A program made the position numbers and the translations under genes. Positions 34,201 through 43,248 of a stretch of 64,000 bases of DNA are shown one piece after another. Under the pieces are notes generated by a model that saw nothing but the letters and a program-made list of their open reading frames with translations, was not told where the DNA came from and ran no database searches. The DNA lies in assembly GCA_032718865.1 (NCBI GenBank), contig JALUTQ010000045.1, forward strand, positions 1,736,001 to 1,800,000, read 5' to 3'. Position 1 is the first letter of the stretch. Each line of letters begins with the position of its first letter. The stretch is from Tilletia caries. Its lineage: Eukaryota; Basidiomycota; Exobasidiomycetes; Tilletiales; Tilletiaceae.

Positions 34201-34824
34201 CCTCCCCGTATCCACGAAAGGTAAACAGATGGAGCCCCTCAACACACAGTCCAGCAAGGGTGGCGATCACCTACTTCCATAACGGCATCACAAATCATGC
34301 CCGCAAGATCTTTCGCGCGATGCTCAAGGCCAACTTGAGGATGACCGACACAAACTGCCCAATGTGCTGCGCCGTGCAGCGGGACGAGATGCACAAGCCC
34401 GCAAAGTGTCCAATGAAGGATGTCAACTTAGGCGCCCAGATCAAATACCGAGAGGACAACGACTGGACCGCCCCCTTCTCCTGCTGGCCCTGCGGCCTGC
34501 CGGACGCCTACTGCAACTGCGAGAAGAAGGGAGGCACGGAACCCTCCCAAAGGACCCGGGATGCCGTCAGAGGCATTCTCCTCCTCCTCACCCACAACGA
34601 GGACGTGCGCGACGAGGCCGTCTCCTACGCACAGGGCATGTACAACCCGGAGTACACCTTGGGCCCACCGCGAGGACCAGGACTTTTTGGCCCCCGAGTG
34701 GCAGGAGACCATCGTCTTCATGAACGACATCAAGGTATACAGGGCCTTCCCCGCCGTCGCCGCCGTCCTCATCATGATGAATGACATCGCCGTCAACGGC
34801 ACCACGGTAGAATGGGAGGAGTGA
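28269..34824 (+). CDS. RecQ-type helicase fused to zinc fingers and a tyrosine-recombinase-like domain
   Basis: Exons 28269-28286, 28386-28424, 28496-28549, 28666-28797, 28879-28899, 28968-29021, 29097-30794, 30875-32797, 32882-33797 and 33870-34824 give about 1,930 aa. Order: two Cys2His2-type fingers (CPQC...H, about aa 277; CPKC...H, about aa 334); a recombinase-like region with VHITSGMPSRGSELLE (about aa 818), FRQLIEAVAHKHFR (about aa 948) and a Tyr in IHYARQKIH (about aa 1042); then a RecQ-type helicase with NGGKS, DEAH in VFVDEAHVLF, LSAT and QATGRAGRRGQ (about aa 1480); then a Cys/His-rich tail (NCPMC, CWPCGLP). This matches fungal telomere-linked-helicase-like proteins as I remember them. 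One extra base in a C run (33449-33454) and one in GGGCCC (34661-34666) break the frame; otherwise it is intact. It may act in DNA mobility or telomere recombination; this is inference. Confidence 0.72.
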
Positions 34825-34894
34825 ATGCGCGGAGGATGGCAATAGGCGACATTGGGATAAATTGTAACAGCCCATATGGCAACGTAGTTTACTA

Positions 34895-35290
34895 GCTCGG
34901 ACCCAATGCCTTCTATTTCCTTTTCCCGCGCACGTCCAGTGTGCACATAAAGAAATTTTTGTGGCAATAATTCAGGATTGGAAAAAGAAGTGGATTAAAT
35001 ATAAGTGGTCAATGGGAGAGCGTCAAAAGGTCCAACAAATTTGTGGATAAGAGTGTATGTGTGGGTTGTCTGGCCGGGCGCAGTTTAAATTGTTTTGCTG
35101 GACGGCCCTTTCCCATGCACGGCCATTGTGCATATCAATATATTATGTTGGACATCAATTCAGGGTTGAAAAAAGAAGTGGATAACATATAAGGTGTGCG
35201 GGTGGGAGTGCGTCGAAGGGCGCAATTTTTTTAAAGATAGACTGTGAGCGTGGGATGGCTCGCTGGGCGCAATTTCAAAATTTTCCCGGA
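34895..35290. repeat. Two diverged tandem copies of about 190 bp
   Basis: Copy 1 (about 34918-35104) and copy 2 (about 35105-35290) share, in order, TTCCC-x-GCACG, TGTGCA, ATTCAGG-TTG, AAAAAGAAGTGGAT, GGGAG-GCGTC and CTGGGCGCA-type blocks. They sit directly after the helicase gene, are AT-rich and noncoding, and could be a 3' terminal or replication-related structure. Confidence 0.55.
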
Positions 35291-35815
35291 CACCGACAAC
35301 TTATTTTTTTTAGCAAGCACCTGCCACGGGTGACGGGCGAGAAGAAAACGTAAGAAGAAAGACGAGAATTACGGGCTGGTGGAGGTCGTGAGCATCGCAC
35401 ATTTTAATAGGAAAATAGTGAAAGGGGACGGGAAAAACTGGAAAGAAATAAATGGGATTGGAATATACCGCGGGAGCTGCCGAACGGAGAAATATTAATT
35501 TTTCTGAGGAGAGGGCACCCACAGAGGGGCCGACGAACGAGAGAGGTGATTTTTCTTGCGCAAGTGGGAGCGGAATAAAATCAAGTAACACACAATAGGG
35601 CGACAGGAAAAATTGGGTGAGGCGGGGGAGGGTTATGGGTTTTGGCGGTAAATGATAGAAGAGAATAAAAATAAGGGAGAGGAAACTGGCTTCATCAATA
35701 AATGAATGAGGACGATATGCGTGTTGTTGTTATGTGAGGAAGAGCCGGAGCGCCCAAGGGACCGATGCCGCCCAGACGGACATGGGAAAAGGACGGCTTA
35801 AGAGGGAGGACGTGC
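35291..35815. other. AT-rich noncoding stretch
   Basis: No gene seen. The base composition is more AT-rich than the flanking genes. Confidence 0.35.
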
Positions 35816-36148
35816 AGTTGGACGGGGGACATAGTAGGTTGGACGGCACTACATGGTGGTTGGACGACTGACAATAGTGGTTGGACAACCTTAAATGATG
35901 GTTGGACAGCCAAAAATATTGGTTGGACAACGTTAAATGTGGGTTGGACGGCCGAAATGGCGGTTGGACCAAGCCACAATTTAAGGGTATTAGAAAATGT
36001 GGTTGGACATGCGGTTGGACAGGCCTGAATCCGGTTGGACTTACAACCGGTTGTAATAAAACCTTAATTTCATGCGGTTGGACATTTAGACTCTTTTTAA
36101 GTTTCGGGCACTGGAGCAGTGTCCCGACGTGTCCAACAGGTTGGACTG
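35816..36148 (+). repeat. GGTTGGAC iteron array with 21-bp period
   Basis: TTGGAC starts at 35818, 35839, 35860, 35881, 35902, 35923 and 35944, exactly 21 bp apart, then at 35964 (20 bp). Looser copies follow at 36003, 36015, 36035, 36078 and 36141. Most copies read GGTTGGAC, with an A-rich middle between them. Spacing of two helical turns puts every copy on the same face of the DNA, as in protein-binding iterons. It lies between the helicase gene and the next gene, ending 24 bp before its ATG. Confidence 0.85.
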
Positions 36149-36703
36149 TCTGTACATATGGTTAGGGAGCCATGGCCTCGATGATGGGCCTCAACAATCC
36201 CAAGGAGCGGATGAACAAGTTTGCAGTGCTGCTCCACCGGCACATGAACGGCCTGGATCCGACTTCGGTTGCGGTGACTCGGATGGCGCAAGTAGAGCAC
36301 ACGCCCGGCGAAAACACCTCTTGGAATTCGGGTCTAATAGCACGGGCACGGAACGATGCCGTGCTCGACGATCTTCCTGACGACATCGCGACACGCAAGG
36401 AACTCACCCTTCCGGATACAGCCGAGATCGATGTCCACCATCGGCTCCGGGCTTTCCTGATGCTCAAGCTGCAGGACGACCGCAACGGCGTCCTGGTCAA
36501 ATTCATCTTGCCGATCGCCCGACTGCCGATGCCGATGAACCGGCCAACGATGACGGAGCCGCGGCCGGACTCACTCCTGTTCGTCAAGGACACCGAGGTC
36601 TGCCACCGGGCCATCGAGTGGCGGATCAACCGGTTCGCGGCAAACTGCAACTGCCCTTGCTGTGGTGAAGCCTTCCGACGATCCTGCGTCGACCGAGCGA
36701 GCT

Positions 36704-36711
36704 GCTCCGAG
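36704..36711 (+). repeat. 8-bp target duplication of hAT-like insertion B (left copy)
   Basis: GCTCCGAG is repeated exactly at 37500-37507. Confidence 0.87.
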
Positions 36712-37499
36712 TAAGGTTGTCCCCGGAGTTGACGCGGAGCTGGGGTTTTGCGGACTCCGCACTCCTCCGACGGAGGGCTCCGCCGGAGGCGGAGCGCGGA
36801 GCTCACTTTTGAGAAACTTTTGATCTTAAAAAAGCACGGAGTCCGCTTGGAAGACTCCGCCGGAATTTGTGCGGAGGCGGAGCCCAATCCTGAGCCCACT
36901 TGCCAAAAGTGCGGAGCGCGGAGTCGTCAAAATTGTGTGAAAATTCCGGCGGAATTTCCGCGGAATTCCGACGGAGCTATGAGGTCACGTGATAGTTGAA
37001 AATAAGGGTCACGTGACCTCATTTTGGGTGCGCTCCGCCGGAATTCCGCAAAATTTCCGCGGAAAGTGCGGAATTTCGAGAAAATAGGCATCCTCGAGAC
37101 ACCCGCAGGGGATAAAACAGGCACCATCATCCGTTGAGAGCTTCAAAATAGCACTGGAGTCAATACCGCAACAATGTCGGATGGTGAATGTATAGCTCTG
37201 AGTGTATTAGAGTCATTCTGAGAGCAACTTATACCACCACTGCGCTCCGACGGAATTCCGCGGAATTCCGAGCTCCGCATACACGGAGCACGGAGGAGCA
37301 TTACGAAAACGCACAGAAAAAACGCGGAGCGCGGAGCTGGGATTTCAACTTTTTGTATAATTCCGTCGGAACGCGGAGCTGGTTTTTTTCCGCTCTGTCT
37401 TAGTCTGCGGAGGCGGAGCTCGCCTCAGAAAGTCAAAATTCCGGCGGAATTTGGAAGTGCGGAGGCGGAGCCCTCCGCGTTACTCCGGGGACAACCTTA
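36712..37499. mobile_element. Non-autonomous hAT-like element B (788 bp)
   Basis: Perfect 18-bp terminal inverted repeats TAAGGTTGTCCCCGGAGT with the 8-bp TSD GCTCCGAG. The interior is noncoding and dense in CGGAG, CGGAATTCCG and GCGGAGCTC units. It belongs with element A (12091-12893): both begin TAAGG, carry CCCCGGAGT near the ends, are about 0.8 kb, and are CGGAG-rich. A perfect TIR and TSD indicate a recent insertion. Confidence 0.87.
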
Positions 37500-39337
37500 G
37501 CTCCGAGGTGCTCAAGATACCGAAGATGGTCCCCGTCGCCAAACAGAAGTCCGTCGACCGGCTCAACTTCTTCGACATCATAGGCAACCTCAAGTACCGA
37601 CGCCCGGATTCGTTGCTCAACCACAAGCAGTACAAGCGCTTCCGCAAGATGATGATCCCGCTCGACACCCTCCTGCGCAAATTGGGCAACGGAGACGAGT
37701 CCCGAGGAGCCCAACCGCGAGATAAAACCAACTTCAAGGCCGCGAAGGCGGCACGACGGAAGCGACACGAGCCTGACAAGGTCGATGCCAGCACGGCGCC
37801 GGTGTGGACAGATCCGATCCCGGATGCCGGCCCAAACCAGAGTGTTTCCCTGAGTGAGGACACCCTTCGAGGTGGGAGACCGCCTGGCATGGAGGACGCT
37901 CCATCCCAGGTTTACAACTCTCGTGACTCACCCACTTTGTTTTTTTTTTCTCGGTCGACAGCCAACAAGCAGGGTCCTTTGGGAGCACTCACCACCATCC
38001 CCGAAGGATGCTTGTCATTGACGATGAAGCTGGCGGGGGTCTGGCTCTACAAGACACCTCTCGAGCGGTACGCATGCTTGCCACTCGCCTTGTTCTCCTA
38101 CAAGCTCAGCGCCGAGGACAAGTTGCAGTTCACATCCCGCGGCTTCACGGTGGCATCGGTCATCCAGCGGAACGTCATCGTCGACGAACTCAATCGACGA
38201 GCCCGGGGTCAGGGACATCGCTACCACGACCACGAACATGGGCGTCCATACAACCCATCGCAACCTTGGGACGAAGAGTTGGCGGATGCTTGGATGCGTC
38301 CGCTCGATTCGAGCGCCTTTTTTCCCGATTGGGACTCGTCGGAAAATGTGACATCCCTAACCGCCTTCGACGACTCCTCAATCCCCCCCATTCCGCCCCA
38401 AAACAAGGGAAAACGGAAGGCAACCGAAATCGAATCCCTACCTGGGGACGATGACGGTCGACCACTACAAAAAAGCAGGTCTTTCTACGAGGAACCATAC
38501 CAACCTTGGCTTGACCCGAACTGGGACTGCGACAACGATCCCTACTTTGCTCGATCGGACTCACCGGAGCCGGAGCCAGAGCCACGACTCGGTGTCGCAG
38601 GGCCGAGTCGCAATCGACCGCCCTCATCGTCGACACCGGTGCCATCGACAGGAAGGGCAACCATCGAAGAGAGCCCTCCCAAGAAGCCCGCCTACAAACA
38701 CCCTTGGGACGACCCCGACTGGGACGTCGAGGCGTGGGTGGCCGCGGAAGACGCAAAGGAAGCGGTTGAGGCGACCAAGTTGGGGCCCAAGAAGATCGTC
38801 TACGAACACCCTTGGTTGGACCCCGACTGGGACATGGAGGCGTGGGCTGCCGCCGAGCGGGCGAAGGACGGGACAGCACAGACGACAACACCTGGCATGG
38901 CGGGTCTGCTGCCTCCAGGAGCATCGACTCCACCACCGGCAGCGGCGCCTAGTCGGAAGAGGAAGGCACCGGAACCACCTCAACCACCGCGTCGGGGCAC
39001 GTACTTCCTTCCGGGGGTGTCTGAGCTGCCAAACGCGGTCGAAGACTATGCGGCGGTGGACTCGACTTGGTTCTGCCACCCGCTTCCGTTTGCGAAGGGG
39101 GCGTACTTCACTCGGTGGGGGCTGCAGATCCCGTCGGTGAAGCAGCGGGAGGCGATCCTGAAGGAGTTGACGAAGCGGGCCCGTGGTCAGGGCTGGTCTC
39201 GACATCTTCCGAGCGAGGGTCGGGGCTATGACCCGCTTCAGCCGTGGGTCGAGAAGACGCCTGAGGAGATTCGGGAGATTATCCAGCGGGAGGTGGCACG
39301 GGTGCAGGCGGCGCGTGCCGCTGGCCTCCCACGATGA

Positions 39338-40337
39338 CGGTCTTCGATCAATTCGGTCCTGGGATGGAGGATGCTCCATTCCAGGAGCTACTTCCGACCC
39401 CTTTTCCAGGTTTCTGGAGATTGGGTCGGGCCCCGTGCCTATTCAACTGGGACGGGGCGTGCCAAGGTACTCTGCGTCCGCACTTTTCAACACAGTGTGG
39501 GCTGGCGGCGATGGAGGCAGAGGAGTACCACTTGGTGTTGTGGGTTTTCACTTCTCCTTTTGGGGAGATTTGACGACGTGCTCCACCCGCGCGGGACAGT
39601 GAGGGGGCGAAACCGCTGCGCGTTACAGCAACCAGGTTGTCGCGTCTGGCCCCCGGCCGTGGGGGGTAATGATACCTGTGCAAGGGAGATGGGCAGCGTG
39701 GACGTGGAGAGGGGGCAACGGTGAGGGGGGGATCTGTGGTGCATTGGGATGGGAGCGTAGGATGGTAAGAGTCCATCGACGTCTCCCTCCACAGTGACAT
39801 CCCGCCCGCTTCACTTGCGAATCCCGCCGCGTTGTAGGCACGCATGGGTCTCTCGTTGGGGATAGCAGTACAGAAGAATTCCCTGCGCCAAAAACCGGCA
39901 TCCGTTCCGGGAGGGGAGGTATGGTCTGCCGGGGCAAATACCAAAGTGGAGAGTGGGACGGTCCTTGGGACGACTTTGGCATCGTGTTGGAGGGTCGCAT
40001 TCGTGGGTCTCTGTTGAGATTGCATGATTGTGTTAGGCACTACATTTTTACTCTCTGGGGTAAAAAGTGGATGTTCTGGGGTTGCGGGATCACGGCCTTT
40101 TCCGCCGCTCAGTGCGGATTACGGTGTTCGCCCCGTGGACTAGTCCCAGATGATGGGCCAGACTCTGCGCTTGTGGTTGCTGAGGGGATTGCATGGAGGG
40201 GACTCCGATGGAGTGCTGCTCGACACGGTTTTTCGCTATTGGGTTCTGGGGGGTTCAATACCTGCAGGATTATGGGGAGTTATAGCTTAGGCTTTGCATT
40301 TTCTGATGTAATCCGTAGTGGAGTTTCTCCTTGTCAT
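39338..40337. other. Intergenic, no supported gene
   Basis: The stretch holds a 27-nt near-palindrome at about 39358-39384 (CTGGGATGGAGG...CTCCATTCCAGG) that resembles one inside the preceding gene at about 37885-37911. No coding frame is convincing on either strand. Confidence 0.35.
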
Positions 40338-40981
40338 CTAAACATCCGCATATCCTAACCCTAAGCTGGTGAGTGACGAAGTAGATGACTCAACCGTATC
40401 GCGATCGCTGCTGTCAAGAAGTCCTTGCGTTACTGGGCATTCGAGCACTGGTGATGGCGTTGTGGGAGGCGATGGGGACAAAGGCACCTTCAGTACCGAT
40501 GCTAGTACCGAAGTTGGAGATGTGGCCGCTGGGAGAGCGAGAGGGACAATCACAGGTGCGGAGCAGCACCAACATTGGACGGTGGAGTGCGGGGCTGACT
40601 TGAGACGAAGATCTTGAACCAGATCGGAGTAGGGACGAGCTGGTGGAGGGAGAGTTGTGGTGGGAGATGAAGTGAGGGCCGTCTGCAGGCGTTGCTTTGT
40701 GAGCGCCAGCTCTTCCCGGAGTTGTTCCTCCGCGGTGACGAGCGCGGCGAAGGTGTCACACATCGTTGCGGATGCGATCAGGAACGAGTGTCCTAGCGGT
40801 GGTCTTGACGAGAGCTGGACGCGGAGAGTGAGAACAGCCTCGAAGTCGCCGCTGTACTCGTTCTGCTGTCCGAGATCGATCAGATCATCGTCGCCGAGCT
40901 GGACCATCTCGTTGGGCTCCATGACGTGACTGCGAACACGCACAAGGTTCTCCTTGGACTTGCCCCCAAGCCAAAATGCGC

Positions 40982-40989
40982 CTTCCAAG
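40982..40989 (+). repeat. 8-bp target duplication of hAT-like insertion C (left copy)
   Basis: CTTCCAAG is repeated at 41612-41619. Confidence 0.87.
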
Positions 40990-41611
40990 CAGAGGTCGGC
41001 ATGGGTACAGTCTTGGGTATTCGACCAACGATACTGTACTCTTGGGTACAAGTATTTTTTCCGACGAGATCGATACTCATACTCGCGAGTATACCCAAGT
41101 AATACTTGGGTATACTCGCGAGTATTTTGGTTAGTCAGGTATCACTATAGTGACAGCTATTATCACTATAGTGACAGCCACAATCACTATAGTCACAACC
41201 ACAATCACTATAGTCACAACATCTGTCACTATGGTTGCTGCAGCTGTCACTATAGTCACTACGTCTATCACTATAGTTGCTGAAGTTGTCACTATCTATA
41301 TTCGTATCACGTATGTGAGCATGTGAGCATTTGAAATAAAAACCAGGACTGGGTTTTCCGAAAGGCTGGACGGCTGGTCACTATTGTGTATTCCAAATTC
41401 CAATGCACAAAAGAGGATGTGAATGCCAGCTTTTGTTGCGTAAAAAGGCGGGTACATTCTTGAGTACATCTTGGGTACGATGGGTATTACCCAAGTAATA
41501 CTCAAGTATTGAAACTTGGGTATCTGACAGCTCATACCCAAGACTGTACCCAAGGACTTGAGTACAGTATTGGGTATACCCAAAGTTTACCCATACTCAT
41601 GCCGACCTCTG
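40990..41611. mobile_element. Non-autonomous hAT-like element C (622 bp)
   Basis: Termini are inverted repeats CAGAGGTCGGCATG on the left and the complement on the right, followed by GGTA motifs, with the 8-bp duplication CTTCCAAG. CAGAG at the end is typical of hAT. Subterminal parts are full of palindromic TACCCAAGTAATACTTGGGTA-like motifs. The middle holds a 21-bp tandem array. It belongs to a different family from elements A and B. Confidence 0.85.
41142..41296 (+). repeat. TCACTATA array with exact 21-bp period
   Basis: TCACTAT starts at 41142, 41163, 41184, 41205, 41226, 41247, 41268 and 41289, eight copies 21 bp apart. The first copies read TCACTATAGTGACAGC with a small palindrome; later ones diverge. 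It lies in the middle of element C. Confidence 0.9.
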
Positions 41612-41995
41612 CTTCCAAGTGCCGGATGGTGGCGTGGTCCGGATCAATGCGGCTGCTGCCGAAGATGAAATCGGCCGTGTGGTGTGGGACCTCGATGCGA
41701 CGGTGATATGAGTACCGTGTACCGCCGAGAAGGAGGCTTTCGTCATCCAATGGGCTGAAGGCGATGCTCTGAGCAGAAAGGGAAGAATCGAAAGGGACGA
41801 GAGTAAGGAACTGTGGAATAGATTCCATGGTAAGGAATGACCGCGACACGTGTTGGTGAGAGAAGCGAGGTAGGTTGCAAAGGCAGGACCGTGGAGCTGT
41901 GTGAGGATGTGTCGAAGAAGAGGAGTGTGATGCAAAGGTGAGACTGTGTGAGGGCGAGGCAAGGGGACGTTAAGGTGAATCTACTCTCATCACCA

Positions 41996-42233
41996 TGTAA
42001 TGGATAAGACCATCAAGTAATGAAAGGCAAGAGTATAGAATGACGAAGGAAAGAGCAACTAAGTACAAGGATGCGCTCGAGAGGAGAAAAGATGAGGTCG
42101 AGAGAGAAGAGTGTGGGAAAAGTGGAGGCAGGGATGTTGCTATGCGGGTGCGTGTGAGAAGAGGAGAGGAGATAATGGGAAAGAGAGATAAGATAGTGGC
42201 CACGTGTTTATACCATGTGGAGCCACTAGCACA
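41996..42233 (-). repeat. Diverged LTR related to the 4305-11160 gypsy element
   Basis: The plus strand begins TGTAATGGATAAG and ends CCACTAGCACA, with a shared GAGATAAGATAGTG block and CACGTG...CCATGTGGAGCCACTAGC near the end. Immediately left of it, CTCTCATCACCA matches the primer-binding-site flank of the intact element. It is therefore a 238-bp 5' LTR with a scrap of leader, same strand, from an older related copy. Confidence 0.72.
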
Positions 42234-43248
42234 ACCACACGCATACCACCACCTCCCCAACCTCACAATACCCATGTACCTACGCCTAGCAATACAGAAA
42301 AACGAGCTTTCCTGTCTTCAAAAAGCAGCATCGATCGAGCCTGAAAAAAGTTACGAATTTTTTAAGATCAGCGCCGGTTATATAGAGACCGTGAAACTCC
42401 TAGTGCAGGTCATGCCAATTGGGGAAACTATAGCGTCTGCATGATCTGTGGGGTTTCATTCAGAAGGCTGTACATCAGAAGCCTTGGAGAAGCCTTTTGC
42501 AGCGAAAGTCTGACAGAGCCTTCACGCCTAACCACTCTATGGCCCTTGCGCAAGAAACGCTCATAGCAGGGGTTTCATCATCACCTCAGAGGGCTCTTGC
42601 GTCAAAAGGCTTGTGCACTCTCCTATGCCCCGGCGGTGTGAAGCCTGTAATTAAGAAAATGCCTCGCACGAGCCTCCTTAAAACATTCTGTATACAGGCT
42701 CGTGTGAGCAGGCGGCGCAGAGTCAGACAAGCTCAGATTCCCGAAGCCGTTCGATTAGGTCCTTGTCAAGACCTTTCTAACACAGACCACACGAGCGTAC
42801 ACAGAAAATGTTTTTTGGAAGGCTAAAGAGAAAGGCTGTCAAAAGCCGTTTGGCCCAAAAGGGCCCCTAGGGGCACACAGGAAACCTGCGGTGTAAGTCA
42901 GTGGATTGTGCAGTGTGCTTCCCTTTTTTTAATTTTCGCTTAGTTCTTCTGGATTTTGCGGCATCAGGCAGGCACGGTCAAAGCGATGCAATGGAACGTT
43001 TATGCTGGGAAACCGGAAAGTTAAGACCCTTGCTTGTGATTTGCAAAGTGTGGAGAATATTTGCTGGCACAAAGTATTTGGGATTTAAAATTTCCCCTAT
43101 TCAGGCATCGGCGCATGAGTCCGGTGTTGGTCCGCGACTTTCTCACTGACGTTGTGCTGCGACTTGCGAGAAAGCTCATCGGACACGCGCTTGTTGTTGT
43201 GGTGTGTCCCTGTCTGGCAAGGACAAGGACTCACGCTGCACACTCACG
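42234..43248. other. Intergenic stretch upstream of the CaaX gene
   Basis: No gene is seen. Imperfect AAGCCTT-type repeats occur around 42470-42620. The last 300 bp are the probable promoter of the gene at 43249. Confidence 0.35.

Larger units (their letters stand above)
36172..39337 (+). pseudogene. Unknown large protein gene split by a hAT-like insertion
   Basis: The coding parts are 36172-36711 and 37508-39337. When the insertion at 36712-37499 and one 8-bp TSD copy are removed, the frame is continuous (RASCSE joins VLKIPK), giving about 789 aa. The first part has a C-x-C-x2-C motif (NCNCPCCGEAF). The second part contains a repeated module of about 75 aa, each ending RARGQG and a QPW motif (about 38050-38290 and 39000-39250), and two copies of HPW-x-DPDWD-x-EAW. 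A 53-nt in-frame intron at about 37911-37963 is possible. No family is recognised. Its position after the iterons and beside the RecQ/recombinase gene suggests a companion of that gene, but this is inference. Confidence 0.6.
40338..41828 (-). pseudogene. FHA-domain protein gene split by a hAT-like insertion
   Basis: The minus-strand frame from 41828 (MESIPQFLTLVPFD) and the frame below 40989 are joined when element C and one TSD are removed: ATIRHLEG follows directly with AFWLGGKSKENLVRV. The joined region reads as an FHA domain (FIFGSSRIDPDHATI, then a Lys/Asn-containing loop, then VQLGDDDLIDLG), the phosphothreonine-binding fold of signalling and DNA-damage proteins; an Asp (DPDHA) sits where the conserved Ser-Arg-x-His usually stands. 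Downstream are a coiled coil (ALVTAEEQLREELALTKQRL) and a Ser/Thr/Pro-rich tail ending at 40338. Upstream exons are likely but not resolved. The insertion falls inside the FHA fold, so this copy should be non-functional. Confidence 0.6.

Noticed and set aside
35816..36148. CRISPR array
   Set aside because: The repeat core is only about 8 bp and the spacing 21 bp, spacers are related to one another, no cas gene is present, and the genome is eukaryotic.
37911..37963. Definite intron in the gene at 36172-39337
   Set aside because: The segment has GT...AG ends and a pyrimidine tract but stays open in frame if retained; without RNA the case is undecided, so it was not used to set the gene model.
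38190..39379. Overlapping minus-strand frames of about 250 codons
   Set aside because: Shadows of the plus-strand gene with repeated modules; arginine/proline-rich and without domain features.
41142..41296. Protein-coding heptad repeat (an open frame reading HYS units)
   Set aside because: The open frame only reflects a 21-bp noncoding array inside a transposon; there is no start, signal or codon pattern.
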